A stretch of 64,000 nt of DNA from Alternaria dauci (GCF_042100115.1 NC_091272.1:6448001-6512000); one strand, 5' to 3'. Shown: positions 9,466 to 19,145, counted from the first letter of the stretch. Made by a program: numbers and translations. Notes: generated from the letters alone by a model not told the origin.

Positions 9466-10242
9466 CTACAGGGAAATGCTGCCAATCTGTGTCCAGAACA
9501 TGTTGCGTGGTGCCGGGAGAAATGCTGCAGGCCGCTCATCAGTGTATTCCACCAGGTTTACACACCCGAGACAATTGTATTTGATAGCCGTTGCTATGCA
9601 AAAATCCGCAAACTCTTGTGCTCTCTGAGAGAGAGTCTTTTCCAATATCTCCGAAGCGCTTTTCACTTTGAGCCCGTCGATACGTGTCATGGTCTGGCTC
9701 TCTTTGGCGGTCACTTCAATATCGACCCCACTGATTGTTCTCTGGAAATTGGAGCGTTCGCGTCCACAGACGAGAACAGAAACAGCACGCTCCAGAAGAG
9801 AACCAACGAACCCACGATGGCGGGTAGTTTGAACCCATCCCCAGCTGAGCAAGTCGTTCAACTCGAACTCAATGTCAACTCTTTCGATGTTCGTAGCACT
9901 GATGACCGGTACGTCTTCCCAACGCAGGCGAGGTTTCAGCTTCAGTTCGGAACCACCAAATTCAGTCATACATTCGCGCCTGTAAATAACTACTCGTAGG
10001 GTATAGTGTAACCCCAATTGAAGCGACGATGGGCGCCGAAGTATCTCGTCGCGTAGTTGATGCGAAGCCCGACATAGCCCAGCTGCTTGATGTTTTTCGG
10101 GATGAGGGAACTTCGAAGGTGGCGAGTCTTTCTCGTATGCGTGATATTTGGAAACGTTTTTAGGATGCGCGTTGTTCGTGAGAAGAAGCAAATCAATCAC
10201 TGTATCTCGAAGCTCTTGGGGTAGGGTAAGGAGAGAAGCCAT
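9466..10242 (-). CDS. F-box-like hypothetical protein, ending at an in-frame TAG
   Basis: On the minus strand, ATG 10242 gives MASLLTLPQELRDTVIDLLL, an F-box/2EXR-like start. A further 23 codons upstream are open but lack family character. The protein then runs without a known catalytic motif; a VDIEFELNDLLSWGW block and a conserved-looking C/W pattern are visible. It stops at TAG 9466-9468 after 258 residues. The same reading frame stays open beyond the stop down to 9058 and looks protein-like, so the gene is probably longer. The stop is either a nonsense mutation (CAG to TAG, a CpA to TpA change) or lies in a spliced segment I cannot define. A substrate-adaptor role is inference only. Confidence 0.55.
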   Translation of the reverse strand: MASLLTLPQELRDTVIDLLLLTNNAHPKNVSKYHAYEKDSPPSKFPHPEKHQAAGLCRASHQLRDEILRRPSSLQLGLHYTLRVVIYRRECMTEFGGSELKLKPRLRWEDVPVISATNIERVDIEFELNDLLSWGWVQTTRHRGFVGSLLERAVSVLVCGRERSNFQRTISGVDIEVTAKESQTMTRIDGLKVKSASEILEKTLSQRAQEFADFCIATAIKYNCLGCVNLVEYTDERPAAFLPAPRNMFWTQIGSISL

Positions 10243-10964
10243 AGCTGCACAGCTTGCAGCAAGACAAGGGTGAATGATTCTACTTACAAGACCGGAGATG
10301 TGGCCGATCAATATATGGGCTGCTTGGGTGGAGCATCCAGTAGAACCATAGGTGACGATGCTACACTAACCAAGACCCATGGACGAGAATCCACTCACAT
10401 CTGCCGCAATCCAAACTAGGAGACCAACTCATTGAACGAGAGAAAACACATGTCTACTAAAGTACTGGCGTTGCAAAGCCGTTCAAGTTAGCATTCATTC
10501 GAATGTCGTCTTCCAGCGCGTCTGGCTTATGCAGCCGACATACGATGATGCCGTCAGCTTCAGAAGGTGGCAGGTACCAAAGGAACAACGTTTGAATCAG
10601 GTTGCCGCGTCCAACAACAACAACTGAGCTCTGACATGAGGCACAATACGACGCAGACGAATACCAATCTCTCACGAATCTCATCATCTTTCATCTTCGC
10701 GTTATTGGAACGGAGAAATTGAGCGCAATTATGACTGGCTGCAGTGTTGGTACCAGGTCATCAAGTTACCATGGTCCCATCAGCACCATTGCCGTAAGTA
10801 CCCCTCGCCTCCCCCAGTCTCCCGATCATACCCGAATTAGCATCTGTTCTTCTCAGCCACGTCTCTCTCACATCTTCTCACGAACACACCAGCTTCACAC
10901 AGATTCTGTTCCCAAGAAACTAAATACACAACAACCCCCACCCACATACGTGCAGTTCGGAGCT
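10243..10964. other. Divergent intergenic region / promoter
   Basis: This stretch separates two divergently oriented genes. A 76-codon minus-strand frame (10,457-10,687, with IQTLFLWYLPPSEADGIIVC) is moderately protein-like and could be a small exon. From 10,731 the plus frame is open into the membrane-protein gene. It contains a strong donor GTAAGT at 10,794 with an acceptor TTCTCAG at 10,856, so this part may be a 5' leader with a 63 bp intron. Confidence 0.4.
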
Positions 10965-11855
10965 ATGAAAGACTGGGAACGAACCCCAGCTCGTCGCTTC
11001 GCAGCACACTTCTCGTTGTGCGTATTGGCAGTCTGCATTTCCAGGCTCATAACGCAAGCACATTCCCCTACAGCCATGATCTGGGGCAGCGCGCCGTATA
11101 TCGGCTTCATCTTCTCATTCGCTACCCAGCTTGGGTCACCGGATATCCACGCGTCACAGATGTATTGCTCCGTCACAGCTGTCATGCTATTGTACCTTGA
11201 CAAAGCTGCGACCGCTCTGGGCAAGGCCGCCGAACCAAGTTTTGACAACACCGGACTTCAACATCAGGCCGTCCACTTCGCGCTTGCTTTCTTCGTTCTC
11301 TCGGAGATGGAGTACCGGCGGCAGTATGTTGTGACAAAAGGCGTCGAGCACTTTCGCAATTACCCACTGGACTTCTTGCTTGTTGACATTGATCTCACGT
11401 TCAATGTCTCTCGCCACCCAAGTGTATACTGGTATCCGTTTGTTTACAACAGAAGGGTTGAATCCAAATTAGAGTGCCATCGACTGGCGTCGCTTATGCT
11501 TCTGGATCTTATACTATTTACTTTGATCGGCGGATGCTTCAACTATGGGATCACGCTCATGGTCAACCAAGGTCATACCACGGATTACGCCTTCAAGTTT
11601 TCGATCGCAAACATCCATGTCTTCTTCAACGAAACGAACCCATGGATCAGCCTACTGGGCACCTTGGTACTATCCAGGTTCGTGCGACAGGCCAACTTTA
11701 TCACGGTGTGGGGATTTCTTCGAGCTTCGGCACGAGCTCTTGATTGGTGGAACGGCAATGACACATCTTCGTTGGACAGTCTATATCTATCGACAGAAGA
11801 TCTGGAGGCTGGCTATCACCTCTGTCTTGCATGTAAGACTGGAGAGAAGGTCTGA
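10965..11855 (+). CDS. Multi-pass membrane protein, uncharacterised
   Basis: ATG 10,965 gives 296 residues beginning MKDWERTPARRFAAHFSLCV. In-frame ATG 10,731 would add 78 low-complexity Ser/Pro residues and is less likely, unless the 63 bp intron noted upstream is real. I see four or five hydrophobic segments: FAAHFSLCVLAVCISRLI, AMIWGSAPYIGFIFSF, VHFALAFFVLSEM, LMLLDLILFTLIGGCF and ISLLGTLVLSRFV. The general layout recalls fungal wax-synthase-like membrane proteins. I cannot see that family's catalytic His/Asn motif, so I do not assign a function. No signal peptide distinct from the first membrane segment is visible. Confidence 0.6.
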   Translation: MKDWERTPARRFAAHFSLCVLAVCISRLITQAHSPTAMIWGSAPYIGFIFSFATQLGSPDIHASQMYCSVTAVMLLYLDKAATALGKAAEPSFDNTGLQHQAVHFALAFFVLSEMEYRRQYVVTKGVEHFRNYPLDFLLVDIDLTFNVSRHPSVYWYPFVYNRRVESKLECHRLASLMLLDLILFTLIGGCFNYGITLMVNQGHTTDYAFKFSIANIHVFFNETNPWISLLGTLVLSRFVRQANFITVWGFLRASARALDWWNGNDTSSLDSLYLSTEDLEAGYHLCLACKTGEKV

Positions 11856-11957
11856 TGCTTCCTTCGAAGATTTGGGGTAGTGTCATTTTAACATTAGATT
11901 CTTACAATGCGATGCTATCTTAATACTACTAGCCATCTGCTCCCAAACATGACTCTG

Positions 11958-12896
11958 CTACTGTAAAAGCTCATCCATCACCTCAGTGGGTGTTTTTTTC
12001 GGCGCAGCAATCTGCAGCACTTCCTTGCTTGTCGTCTCCGCCTTCGCCTTACCCTCCCACCCCGTTTCTGGAGCATGCTTGAGAGTGAGAATCACATTCT
12101 TGGAGTGACTCGAGGCAGCAGCCATATCATCTACGAACGAGACATCTTTGAACTTGACATCCTCAACCTTGGCGCCAATGTGCTTCTCAACCATCGCCAC
12201 GATCTGTTGTCCTGTTATGTCCTCAGGGCCATTGAGAACATATCTGCACTTGTTGTGCGCAGAAGTGTCATCCTGGAGCAAGAGATGCGCAGCAAAGATG
12301 CCAACCTCTGAGGCATCGATGATACCAACCGGGCTATCAGCGTTTGCCATCAGGCGTAGTGTATGTTGCTTGCCGCCATTGCGGACAGTTTTGACAAGCT
12401 CAGCAGCAGTGCCAAGATAGAACTGCGAGAACACATTTGGCTGCAGAGAAGACCAGTGCATGCTTCCAAACCCCGGTGAGTCGAGCATGGCCTCAATCGC
12501 CCAGTGCGCACGCGGGTAGTAGGCCTTGCAGTCCGGGGTAACGTTCGCGGCTGTGGTGGAGATGCGCACCACGTATTTGACGCCAGCACCAAGGGCTGCA
12601 ACATGGAATGTCGATTCTTCGGTGAAATGCGGCGGCTCGTTATGTGATGCTATGAAGGCTCTATCGACCTTGTGTTCGCGCAGCCAGTCCGTGGTGATCT
12701 CCGCCCAGTTGTACTCGACGATCTCAACGTGAGGAAATTTGGCGAGTGCTTTTGCTGACGAGCTGTTCGCGGAGCGCGTCATAGCTAGGATACGATAGTC
12801 GGAGAAACTGCCAGACTTTAGATGGTTCGACAGGGTTTCGACGACGCTGCGGCCGGTATTGCCTGTGGCACCAACAACTAGGAAAGAGGCAGCCAT
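11958..12896 (-). CDS. NmrA-like NAD(P)-binding Rossmann protein
   Basis: The single-exon 312-residue product begins MAASFLVVGATGNTGRSVVE. The GATGNTG loop at residues 9-15 is the glycine-rich dinucleotide-binding signature of NmrA-like atypical short-chain dehydrogenases. Later features fit the family: YVVRISTTAAN, AYYPRAHWAIEAMLDSPG (the position where the usual YxxxK is altered), VGIIDASEVGIFAAHLL and YVLNGPEDITGQQIVAMVE. Relatives are either redox sensors that regulate nitrogen metabolism or oxidoreductases such as isoflavone reductase-like enzymes. The sequence does not decide which. The gene looks complete and lies only about 340 bp from the transposon island, with its 5' end toward it. 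Confidence 0.9.
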   Translation of the reverse strand: MAASFLVVGATGNTGRSVVETLSNHLKSGSFSDYRILAMTRSANSSSAKALAKFPHVEIVEYNWAEITTDWLREHKVDRAFIASHNEPPHFTEESTFHVAALGAGVKYVVRISTTAANVTPDCKAYYPRAHWAIEAMLDSPGFGSMHWSSLQPNVFSQFYLGTAAELVKTVRNGGKQHTLRLMANADSPVGIIDASEVGIFAAHLLLQDDTSAHNKCRYVLNGPEDITGQQIVAMVEKHIGAKVEDVKFKDVSFVDDMAAASSHSKNVILTLKHAPETGWEGKAKAETTSKEVLQIAAPKKTPTEVMDELLQ

Positions 12897-13236
12897 GGTT
12901 CAACAAGGTGATACAAATAACTCGTTAGAGAGATGATGTTCAAAGTTTTGTGACGACTGAAGCACATTGAAAGCCATACTCGACTTTTGTACACGCCTGC
13001 GGAGTGTCATCAACTCCGTGGTGGCACTTCTTACGGAGTGCGGTTGGTTATAATGCGGTACGGCTTGCATCATGCGTCCGTATTTCGCCCGAATATCGAA
13101 TCACCGAGCGAGCAATTAGTGCGGAGAAAAGCCAATCAGACTATCGGAGTGCTACATCCGCACGCCGTTAGTAGGGTGGGGCCAACGCTACGAGAGGGTG
13201 CAGATCACTTAACATCATGGGCCAAACCAAATGTAC
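12897..13236. other. Promoter-side intergenic stretch beside the transposon island
   Basis: Normal-composition DNA lies between the NmrA-like start codon and the island edge. There is a short inverted pair (ACTCCGT near 13,012 and ACGGAGT about 20 bp later). No gene is seen. The sharp change to AT-rich DNA occurs right after the terminal inverted repeat at 13,282. Confidence 0.5.
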
Positions 13237-13238
13237 TA

Positions 13239-13282
13239 CAGTGCCCGTGCACTAGATGAACCACGTCGCCAGTTGAACTACC
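13239..13282 (+). repeat. Left terminal inverted repeat of the outer element
   Basis: This 44 bp repeat matches the reverse complement of 49,680-49,723 at all but two positions. At both, this copy has C and the other has T, and the C is followed by A, which is the RIP dinucleotide. Similarity stops abruptly after ...GAACTACC. Confidence 0.9.
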
Positions 13283-14453
13283 TTAATAACTTAATATAGT
13301 TAATAATCTTAAATTATAGAGCTACTATAAATTATAATAAAATTACGTAAAGTTAGGATTATACTATATATAGGCCTATAAAAGTTTTAGCTTATTTAGA
13401 ATTTTTTTTAGAGGGCGTTATTAGTTATTACTATTAACTACGTAGTAGAGTAGCTTATATAACCCTTATAGCTCCTACTATAGCTAGAGTAATACTACTA
13501 TACTTTTAATACTTTATAGCTAGCTTATAAGGTTTTAAAGCTTTATACTTACTTAATTAAAATAATTATTACGAAGTAAGCTTATAAGTAAAGTAATATA
13601 TATATAGTTTAAAAATTAAAACTATAAATAAGGGTCCTTAGCTTTAGCCTTTATAGACTTTTTTTTTATTATTATAGTATATTTAGAGACTTTTTTAAGA
13701 TAAAGCGCTAACTAAGTAACTATAGGCTTATATAAGTCTATATTTAGTATAACTAGTATTTAAATAATAAACGTGCTAGTAAAAGACGTAAGTATAATAC
13801 TATTAAAAGACACTATAATAAATTATAGTAAAGGTGTATTTCCTAAACACCTAGTTTTACTATATATAGCTATATATAACTAGTATATACGTAGTATATT
13901 ATAAACGCTAGATACTAAAGATATATAATAGTATTATATATAAACTAGAGACTATAAGATATAACCTTCTAATATATATACTATCCTCTACTATCCTCTA
14001 CTATTTCTACCCTTTATAACCTTTATAGCTACTTTTTATAACTACTACTACTTCTACTACTAATACCTCTACTACTACTACTTCTACTACCCCTTCTTAA
14101 GAATAACTAACTAGCTACCTATAGTATAGCTACTACTATCTAATAATTAGCTTTAGTTAGAAGAATATTAGTACTAGTACTATCTATACCTTATTCTCTT
14201 ATCCTTATAGTATTTATTTAAATTCCCTCTTCTTAAGCCTAAGATATTTAATTATTAATTATCTTATTAATATTACCTATTTACTATTATAGCTAGGTCT
14301 TAGTCTTCTAGCTTAATCCCTTTCCTAATACTAAGATAGTAAGATAGCTAACTATAAGGACTTTACTACTACTAGTATTATTAATCTAAGCCTTATAGAT
14401 AACCTCCTCTATATTTTTTAGTATCTATATTCTACTCTTCTTTACTATCTCCT

Positions 14454-14929
14454 TGTTACACGGGGTTAGGCTATACTTCTCTAGGCTCGGTCCGTACTAA
14501 GGCGAGGTAGACTAAAGCGGTAGTCCGTGAGGTATCGTATGGAATGATCAGGTGGAAAAGAGTTATCGTTGTAACTAAAGGATAAACGATACCAATTCTA
14601 TAAACGATAGAATAACTAGTTAACAATCTGTGTAAGAGATGAACTATTTGAGTTGACCACAACAAGTGTAATAATGAGATCTAACACATTCTTATACCCC
14701 TTGCCTTAGGTCCTGTCCTCCTTGCCCTCCCTTCCAAGAGGGAGGCCTAGGAGGGCCGTGACCTCCCAATCCTCACTGGCCTCCCGGAGGCTAGGTCTTG
14801 GCGGGATGCCATTCCTTTCACGTGATCTGGGCCCCGCCCTAGATCCACTTTCGTCCATTGTGTCCGCCTGATAGTCTTCCTTTATGCGACCTGCATGAAA
14901 GGGAAGCAATTCCTTATTACCTTGTAACA
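14454..14929 (-). repeat. 3' LTR of chromovirus A
   Basis: The 476 bp LTR has termini TGTTACA...TGTAACA. It is visibly less RIP-mutated than its partner, keeping for example CCTCCCAATCCTCACTGGCC where the partner has T at several of those C positions. Confidence 0.95.
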
Positions 14930-15067
14930 TTACCCCCCCTCTTAGGCGTATCGTCTTGATACCCTGGATTATCGTTTTCCCGCGCCTAGTCCGGCGGCGG
15001 TGGTGGAGGTATAGCTACTCTGGTGGTGTCGTATCCTCTCTTTCCTCCTTTCCTCACTTTCCCTGAC

Positions 15068-15713
15068 CATGCCTAAGGTTCAGACTTCTCGACGCGTCCG
15101 TACCCAGAACTCGACTTAACAGCGCCAGGCTCGTGCTGACCGTATCCGCCAACAAGGGAACGAGATGACCTTTCGTTGTAAGCGGTGTGAGGAGAAGAAT
15201 CTTCGTTGTTTCGTGGACACTGCCTCTGGGCAGTGTGCGGGCTGTATTTCGGTGAAAGCTGAGTGTAGCTTATTTGTGACTGAGGAAGAGTGGGAGAAGG
15301 TTGAGGCTGAAAAGCGCGAGAAGCGCTTGGCGCTTCTTCGAGCTGAGGCCGAGGTCGCTCGACTTCGGCTGGAAGTGGCAGAGACTGAGGCGCGAGAGCG
15401 AGCATTCGCTGATCGAGATCACGCCATTTTGAGTCTTCAGGATCGCGCGAAAGAGCAAGCCGAGGGGAACTCTGCCCCTGGTACGGACTTTCAACCAACT
15501 GAACCATCGCTACCCGGACTGTCGACTGACTTGGGCTGGTTGCAGGATGACGCTTCTTTCGATCCTTTTTCTGAATTCTTTTCTTCCCTGGAGGATCCGC
15601 TCCTCCCTTCTCTGGGTGTCTCCGATGGTACTCACGTACCTGTGACTTGCAGTTCGTCAAATTTTCTTTTGGTTCCCAAGTGTTCTGGCTCTCTGGCCAT
15701 CCTAGCCACTTGA
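15068..15713 (+). CDS. Antisense gene of chromovirus A: Zn2Cys6-like cluster plus coiled coil
   Basis: This lies on the strand opposite to gag-pol, starting 139 bp from the 3' LTR. From ATG 15,165 (182 codons) the cysteines fall at residues 5, 8, 15, 24, 27 and 34, spaced CX2CX6CX8CX2CX6C. That matches the Gal4-type Zn(II)2Cys6 DNA-binding pattern. A long charged helix with heptad-like leucines follows (about residues 45-100), then a Pro/Ser/Asp-rich tail. The true start is probably ATG 15,068 (ccctgaccATGcct). It is preceded by a CT-rich leader (15,033-15,067) of the kind seen upstream of fungal start codons. Codon 17 of that longer frame is now TAA (15,116-15,118), a likely CAA to TAA RIP change. 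The 3' end overlaps the chromodomain; a spliced end near 15,630-15,650 is possible. DNA-binding function is inferred. Confidence 0.6.
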
Positions 15714-16269
15714 CCAAGTATTTCCACTGACGACCGATTTTCCGCAGGTCCCTGATTTCTTCGACCTCGTATTCATCGTCCTCAAGCTCTATGTCGGTAG
15801 CTAGCTCGGCATCTGGAGGTGCTCTTTCCAGGAGTTTCTTGTGAAAGACAGGGTGGATGCGCATGCCTAGTGGGAGTTGGAGTTTGTAATTTACGTTGCC
15901 CATTTCTTCTAGAACTTCGAATGGTCCTACTCGGAGGTTGTCCAGTTTCTTGCTTGGTCGCTTAGTTTTCAAGTTCTGTCGTGACAGGAAAACTTTGTCC
16001 CCCTTCTTAAAGGTTGGTCCCTCAATCCTTTGCTTATTAGCCGCTTTGGCTGTTGTGAGGTTCCTGTGAGCGATGTTCTTGCTCAATTCGTCGTGCAGTT
16101 CTCGCATCAAGCGGGCTTTGTCGTCTGCACCTACTGCGATACTCTCTATATCTTTCGGATCTCGATGAGCAATCGGCTCATATCCGTAGTTCGCATAGTG
16201 TGGCGAGTACTTAGTCGTCGCAGACCTAGTACTATTGTAGGCTAATTGTGCTGTTGGTAAGAGTTCAAC
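15073..16269 (-). CDS. Integrase C-terminus and chromodomain of chromovirus A
   Basis: The pol frame continues: VELLPTAQLAYN, then the GPY/F-like region (FKKGDKVFLSRQNL; GPFEVLEEMGNVNYKLQLP). A chromodomain follows, YEVEEIRDLRKIGRQWKYLV then KWLGWPESQNTWEPKENL. Chromodomains steer integration to heterochromatin marked by histone methylation, which fits this element's home. A Pro/Ser/Gln-rich tail of about 170 residues follows. The tail and the chromodomain lie opposite the plus-strand gene at 15,068-15,713, so both strands are under coding constraint here. Confidence 0.9.
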   Translation of the reverse strand, partial: VELLPTAQLAYNSTRSATTKYSPHYANYGYEPIAHRDPKDIESIAVGADDKARLMRELHDELSKNIAHRNLTTAKAANKQRIEGPTFKKGDKVFLSRQNLKTKRPSKKLDNLRVGPFEVLEEMGNVNYKLQLPLGMRIHPVFHKKLLERAPPDAELATDIELEDDEYEVEEIRDLRKIGRQWKYLVKWLGWPESQNTWEPKENLTNCKSQVREYHRRHPEKGGADPPGKKRIQKKDRKKRHPATSPSQSTVRVAMVQLVESPYQGQSSPRLALSRDPEDSKWRDLDQRMLALAPQSLPLPAEVERPRPQLEEAPSASRAFQPQPSPTLPQSQISYTQLSPKYSPHTAQRQCPRNNEDSSPHTAYNERSSRSLVGGYGQHEPGAVKSSSGYGRVEKSEP

Positions 16270-16656
16270 CTAGTTGTCTTGCAGCTTGTTGGCGTACATC
16301 CTCAGATACTGTTCCAGTGTCTGGTTCGTTCGTTCCGTCTGGCCATCTGTTTCGGGGTGGAAGCTAGTCGATAGCTTCTTCTTCACACCCAACTTTGCCA
16401 GGAATGTGTTCCAATACTTGGAAGTGAACAGTTTATCACGATCGGTGATGAATTCTTCAGGTATCCCATGTTCTGACATAAGTGCCTTGCTGACCTCATA
16501 CGCGCATTCTTCTGCCGTAATGGTTTCTTCCGTGGGCACAAATTTTGCTCCTTTCGTGTGACGACACACGATGACTAGGACTGTGTCGCATAATCTTCCG
16601 GATCCTGGTTCTAACGACTTCGGGAGCTTCACTATGAAGTCCATTGTTACGCTGCT
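16270..16656 (-). CDS. Integrase catalytic core segment of chromovirus A
   Basis: This continues the pol frame after the TAG. It begins SSVTMDFIVKLPKS and carries the DDE-type core: MDFI, FITDRDKLFTSKYW (second Asp) and HPETDGQTERTNQTLEQYL (Glu). Integrase inserts the cDNA into the genome. It ends at TAG 16,270-16,272 in DN-stop-VELLPTAQLAYN, where a Trp is usual. Confidence 0.9.
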   Translation of the reverse strand, partial: SSVTMDFIVKLPKSLEPGSGRLCDTVLVIVCRHTKGAKFVPTEETITAEECAYEVSKALMSEHGIPEEFITDRDKLFTSKYWNTFLAKLGVKKKLSTSFHPETDGQTERTNQTLEQYLRMYANKLQDN

Positions 16657-18552
16657 CTATGGTCTCGTTGGTGGCGGTAAGGGTTGTAACAGGCCATAGG
16701 GCTTATGTCTCTTGGGTTTGTTCTGATGACAAGCCAAACAGTTGCCTAGGACGTCCTGCACCTTCGCTCGCAAGCGTGGTATCGCAAACACCTTTGATAG
16801 TCGCCTGACCATTTCTTCTAGCGATGCATGTCCATACTCTGGGGACTCATGCAGTTCCTTGATGAGACTCGATCTCATGTGTGGGGGTACATATGTTCGA
16901 TCGCTTCGAATCATATCTCGGTACTCTCGCTTGTCTTGTAACAGTTCGTCGGAGCCGTTCTCGTCAGGCTCGAACTGCCAGCTGGCCGCTCTCTGCTGCC
17001 ACTGCTGCTGAAGTGTTTCTACCCGCTCGGCCACCTTAGCTATCTTAGCTAGTTCCGGCTGGTTGTAACGTAGTGTGCCATCAGGCATCTTCTTGAACAT
17101 GGCGTCATGTGGTTCCTTATAATTTTCCTCGCGTAAGTCGGATCTCCTGCTTAAAGCATCCGCAGCTCCGTTGAGCGTTCTAGCGCGGTGAGTTATCTTA
17201 AAGTCGAACTGAGCTAGCATCTTAGCCCATCGGACTTGTCGTCGGTTGAGTTTCTTTGTTGTCATGAAACCTGCCAAGTTCTGGTGATCGGTAAAAACCT
17301 CGATCTGGTGTGGTAGTCCTAGCAAATAGACTTCCCACTGTTCAAAGGCATCGACTACTCCTAGTAGCTCCTTATCGTGAACGTCGTAGTTTAGTTCTGC
17401 TCTAGAGAACTTTCTTGAGTGGTAGAACACTAGTCTCCACTTTTTGTCTGGGCACTGCTGCGACAATACAGCTCCGAGTGCATAATCTGACGCGTCGGTC
17501 TCGACTCGCGTCTCTCGCTTTGGGTCGTACATCTCTAGTACTAGTGCCTCGAGGAATATCTGCTTAATTCGATCAAAAGCCTCCTGATGTTCCTCGTTCC
17601 ATTTGAAACCAACTTCCTTTTTCGTGATCTCGGAGAGAGGTGTTGTGATCTTTGAGTAATCCTTGATGAACTTCCGGTAGTAGTTGGCAAATCCTAGGAA
17701 GGATTGCACGTCCTTGACTGTTTTGGGCGTTGGCCACTCCTGTACAGCCGCTGTCTTCTTTAGGTTCATCTTCACCCCCTCTGTGGATATTATGAAGCCT
17801 AGGTATTCCGTTTCCTTCGTGTGGAATTCGCACTTCCCCGGCTGCAGGTACAGCTTGTATTCCTTAAGCTTCCTGAGCACTTTCTTGACATGTTCCACAT
17901 GTTCTTCTAGCGTCCCGCTGGAGTATACCAGCACATCGTCGATGTACGCTGTGACGAAGATTCCAAGGTACTCGTGAAGAGCGTTGTTGATGACTGACTG
18001 AAACGTTGCCGGGGCATTCGTTAACCCAAAAGGCATTACTGTGTACTCGAACAGTCCATATTTCGTTTTGAACGCTGTCATCCATTCGTGTCCTTCCTTG
18101 ATCCTGATTCGGTGAAATCCTTCCCGAACGTCGAACTTCGTAAACCACTTGGCTCCCTGGAGTCGATCCATGAGCTCGGTTATTAGTGGTAAGGGATATC
18201 GGTTCTTCCGAGTAACGCTGTTCAACCTTCGGAAGTCGACACATAGTCGCCACTTCCCGTTAGGCTTCTTTACGAACAAGATGGGTGAGGCCATTGGGCC
18301 TGATCCCGGTCGGATAAATCCCTTCTTCAGATTCTTCTGGATGTACTCCCTTAGCTCAGCATCGTGCTCGGGCGATATGGGATACATAGGTCCTGGGCTT
18401 AACTTTGCCCCTTCATCTAGGATGATCTCGTGATCCCAATCCTGATGGTCTGCCAAATCCGTGGCTTCGTTTTCCTCGAAGAGTTCTCTAAACTCGTCGG
18501 TCTGATACTCTCTTGGTATCTCTAGTGGTAAGGGTCCTTCCTTCGTGGTCAC
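16657..18552 (-). CDS. Reverse transcriptase, RNase H and integrase N-terminus of chromovirus A
   Basis: A 631-residue open segment. Reverse transcriptase motifs: LCVDFRRLNSVTRKNRYPLP (residues about 103-122), TVMPFGLTNAPATFQ (171-185) and the catalytic YIDD at 203-206. RNase H follows (VETDASDYALGAVLSQ; FTDHQNLAGFM; NGAADALSRR). The integrase zinc-binding HHCC region comes last (HESPEYGHASLEEM...CLACHQNK). All catalytic residues I can check are present. The segment ends at TAG 16,657-16,659 in a PPPTRP-stop-SSV context, where related elements have a Trp, so TGG to TAG is the likely change. Confidence 0.95.
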   Translation of the reverse strand: MTTKEGPLPLEIPREYQTDEFRELFEENEATDLADHQDWDHEIILDEGAKLSPGPMYPISPEHDAELREYIQKNLKKGFIRPGSGPMASPILFVKKPNGKWRLCVDFRRLNSVTRKNRYPLPLITELMDRLQGAKWFTKFDVREGFHRIRIKEGHEWMTAFKTKYGLFEYTVMPFGLTNAPATFQSVINNALHEYLGIFVTAYIDDVLVYSSGTLEEHVEHVKKVLRKLKEYKLYLQPGKCEFHTKETEYLGFIISTEGVKMNLKKTAAVQEWPTPKTVKDVQSFLGFANYYRKFIKDYSKITTPLSEITKKEVGFKWNEEHQEAFDRIKQIFLEALVLEMYDPKRETRVETDASDYALGAVLSQQCPDKKWRLVFYHSRKFSRAELNYDVHDKELLGVVDAFEQWEVYLLGLPHQIEVFTDHQNLAGFMTTKKLNRRQVRWAKMLAQFDFKITHRARTLNGAADALSRRSDLREENYKEPHDAMFKKMPDGTLRYNQPELAKIAKVAERVETLQQQWQQRAASWQFEPDENGSDELLQDKREYRDMIRSDRTYVPPHMRSSLIKELHESPEYGHASLEEMVRRLSKVFAIPRLRAKVQDVLGNCLACHQNKPKRHKPYGLLQPLPPPTRP

Positions 18553-18582
18553 GACTCGTCTTATCCATATGACTCCTACTCT

Positions 18583-19086
18583 TTAAGGGTCCTTCTCATA
18601 GATTCTCATGATCTTATGAGGCGAGATCTTGCCGAACCTCCCGTCCTGGGTTGAGCTCTGGTCCTTCGGGCTCACTCTTTGGCGTACTCCAGCAACCTTG
18701 TGCACAGGTTCTCTTCTGAGTATCGTCTTCATTCGCCAGTCGATGGCGGGGTTATGGGCATCTAGCCAGTCATAACCAATCAACATGTCTAGTCCTCCTA
18801 GTTCCATTATGTCGATATTCATTTGGCACTCTATGCCAGCTATCCGTAGCTTTGTTGATTCAGTTTCCATCCGTATCATGCCGTTTCCATATTCCATGGG
18901 TTTCTCGTCGGCTAACAGTACCGATACTGGGTTCTTCTTAACCCGGTAGGGTAGTTCGTGTTTCTCTACCACTCTGGGTGAGATCATCGTCCGTGCGGCC
19001 CCGCTATCTACGAGCGCCTTGATGTTTCGTCCCTGTACAGATACGGTCGTGAGCAGCTGCTTCACCCGACCATCGGTATCCTGCAC
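18583..19086 (-). CDS. Aspartic protease segment of chromovirus A pol
   Basis: About 167 residues contain the retropepsin active site ALVDSGAARTMIS and the flap/second half MLIGYDWLDAHNPAIDW. This protease cleaves Gag-Pol during particle maturation. The frame is open slightly upstream of the listed start, without needing its own ATG, as expected for a frameshift product. It ends at TAA 18,583-18,585. The next segment is in the same frame, so the stop is probably a CAA to TAA RIP change. Confidence 0.85.
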   Translation of the reverse strand: MQDTDGRVKQLLTTVSVQGRNIKALVDSGAARTMISPRVVEKHELPYRVKKNPVSVLLADEKPMEYGNGMIRMETESTKLRIAGIECQMNIDIMELGGLDMLIGYDWLDAHNPAIDWRMKTILRREPVHKVAGVRQRVSPKDQSSTQDGRFGKISPHKIMRIYEKDP

Positions 19087-19145
19087 CTTCCTAAGGGTCG
19101 TTTTAGGACTGCCTTTACCAGCGTGACCCTGTCCCTGGCGGCATC

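Noticed and set aside
9442..9469. 28 bp intron removing the TAG in the F-box-like gene
   Set aside because: Far shorter than any fungal intron in this window and it does not preserve the frame.
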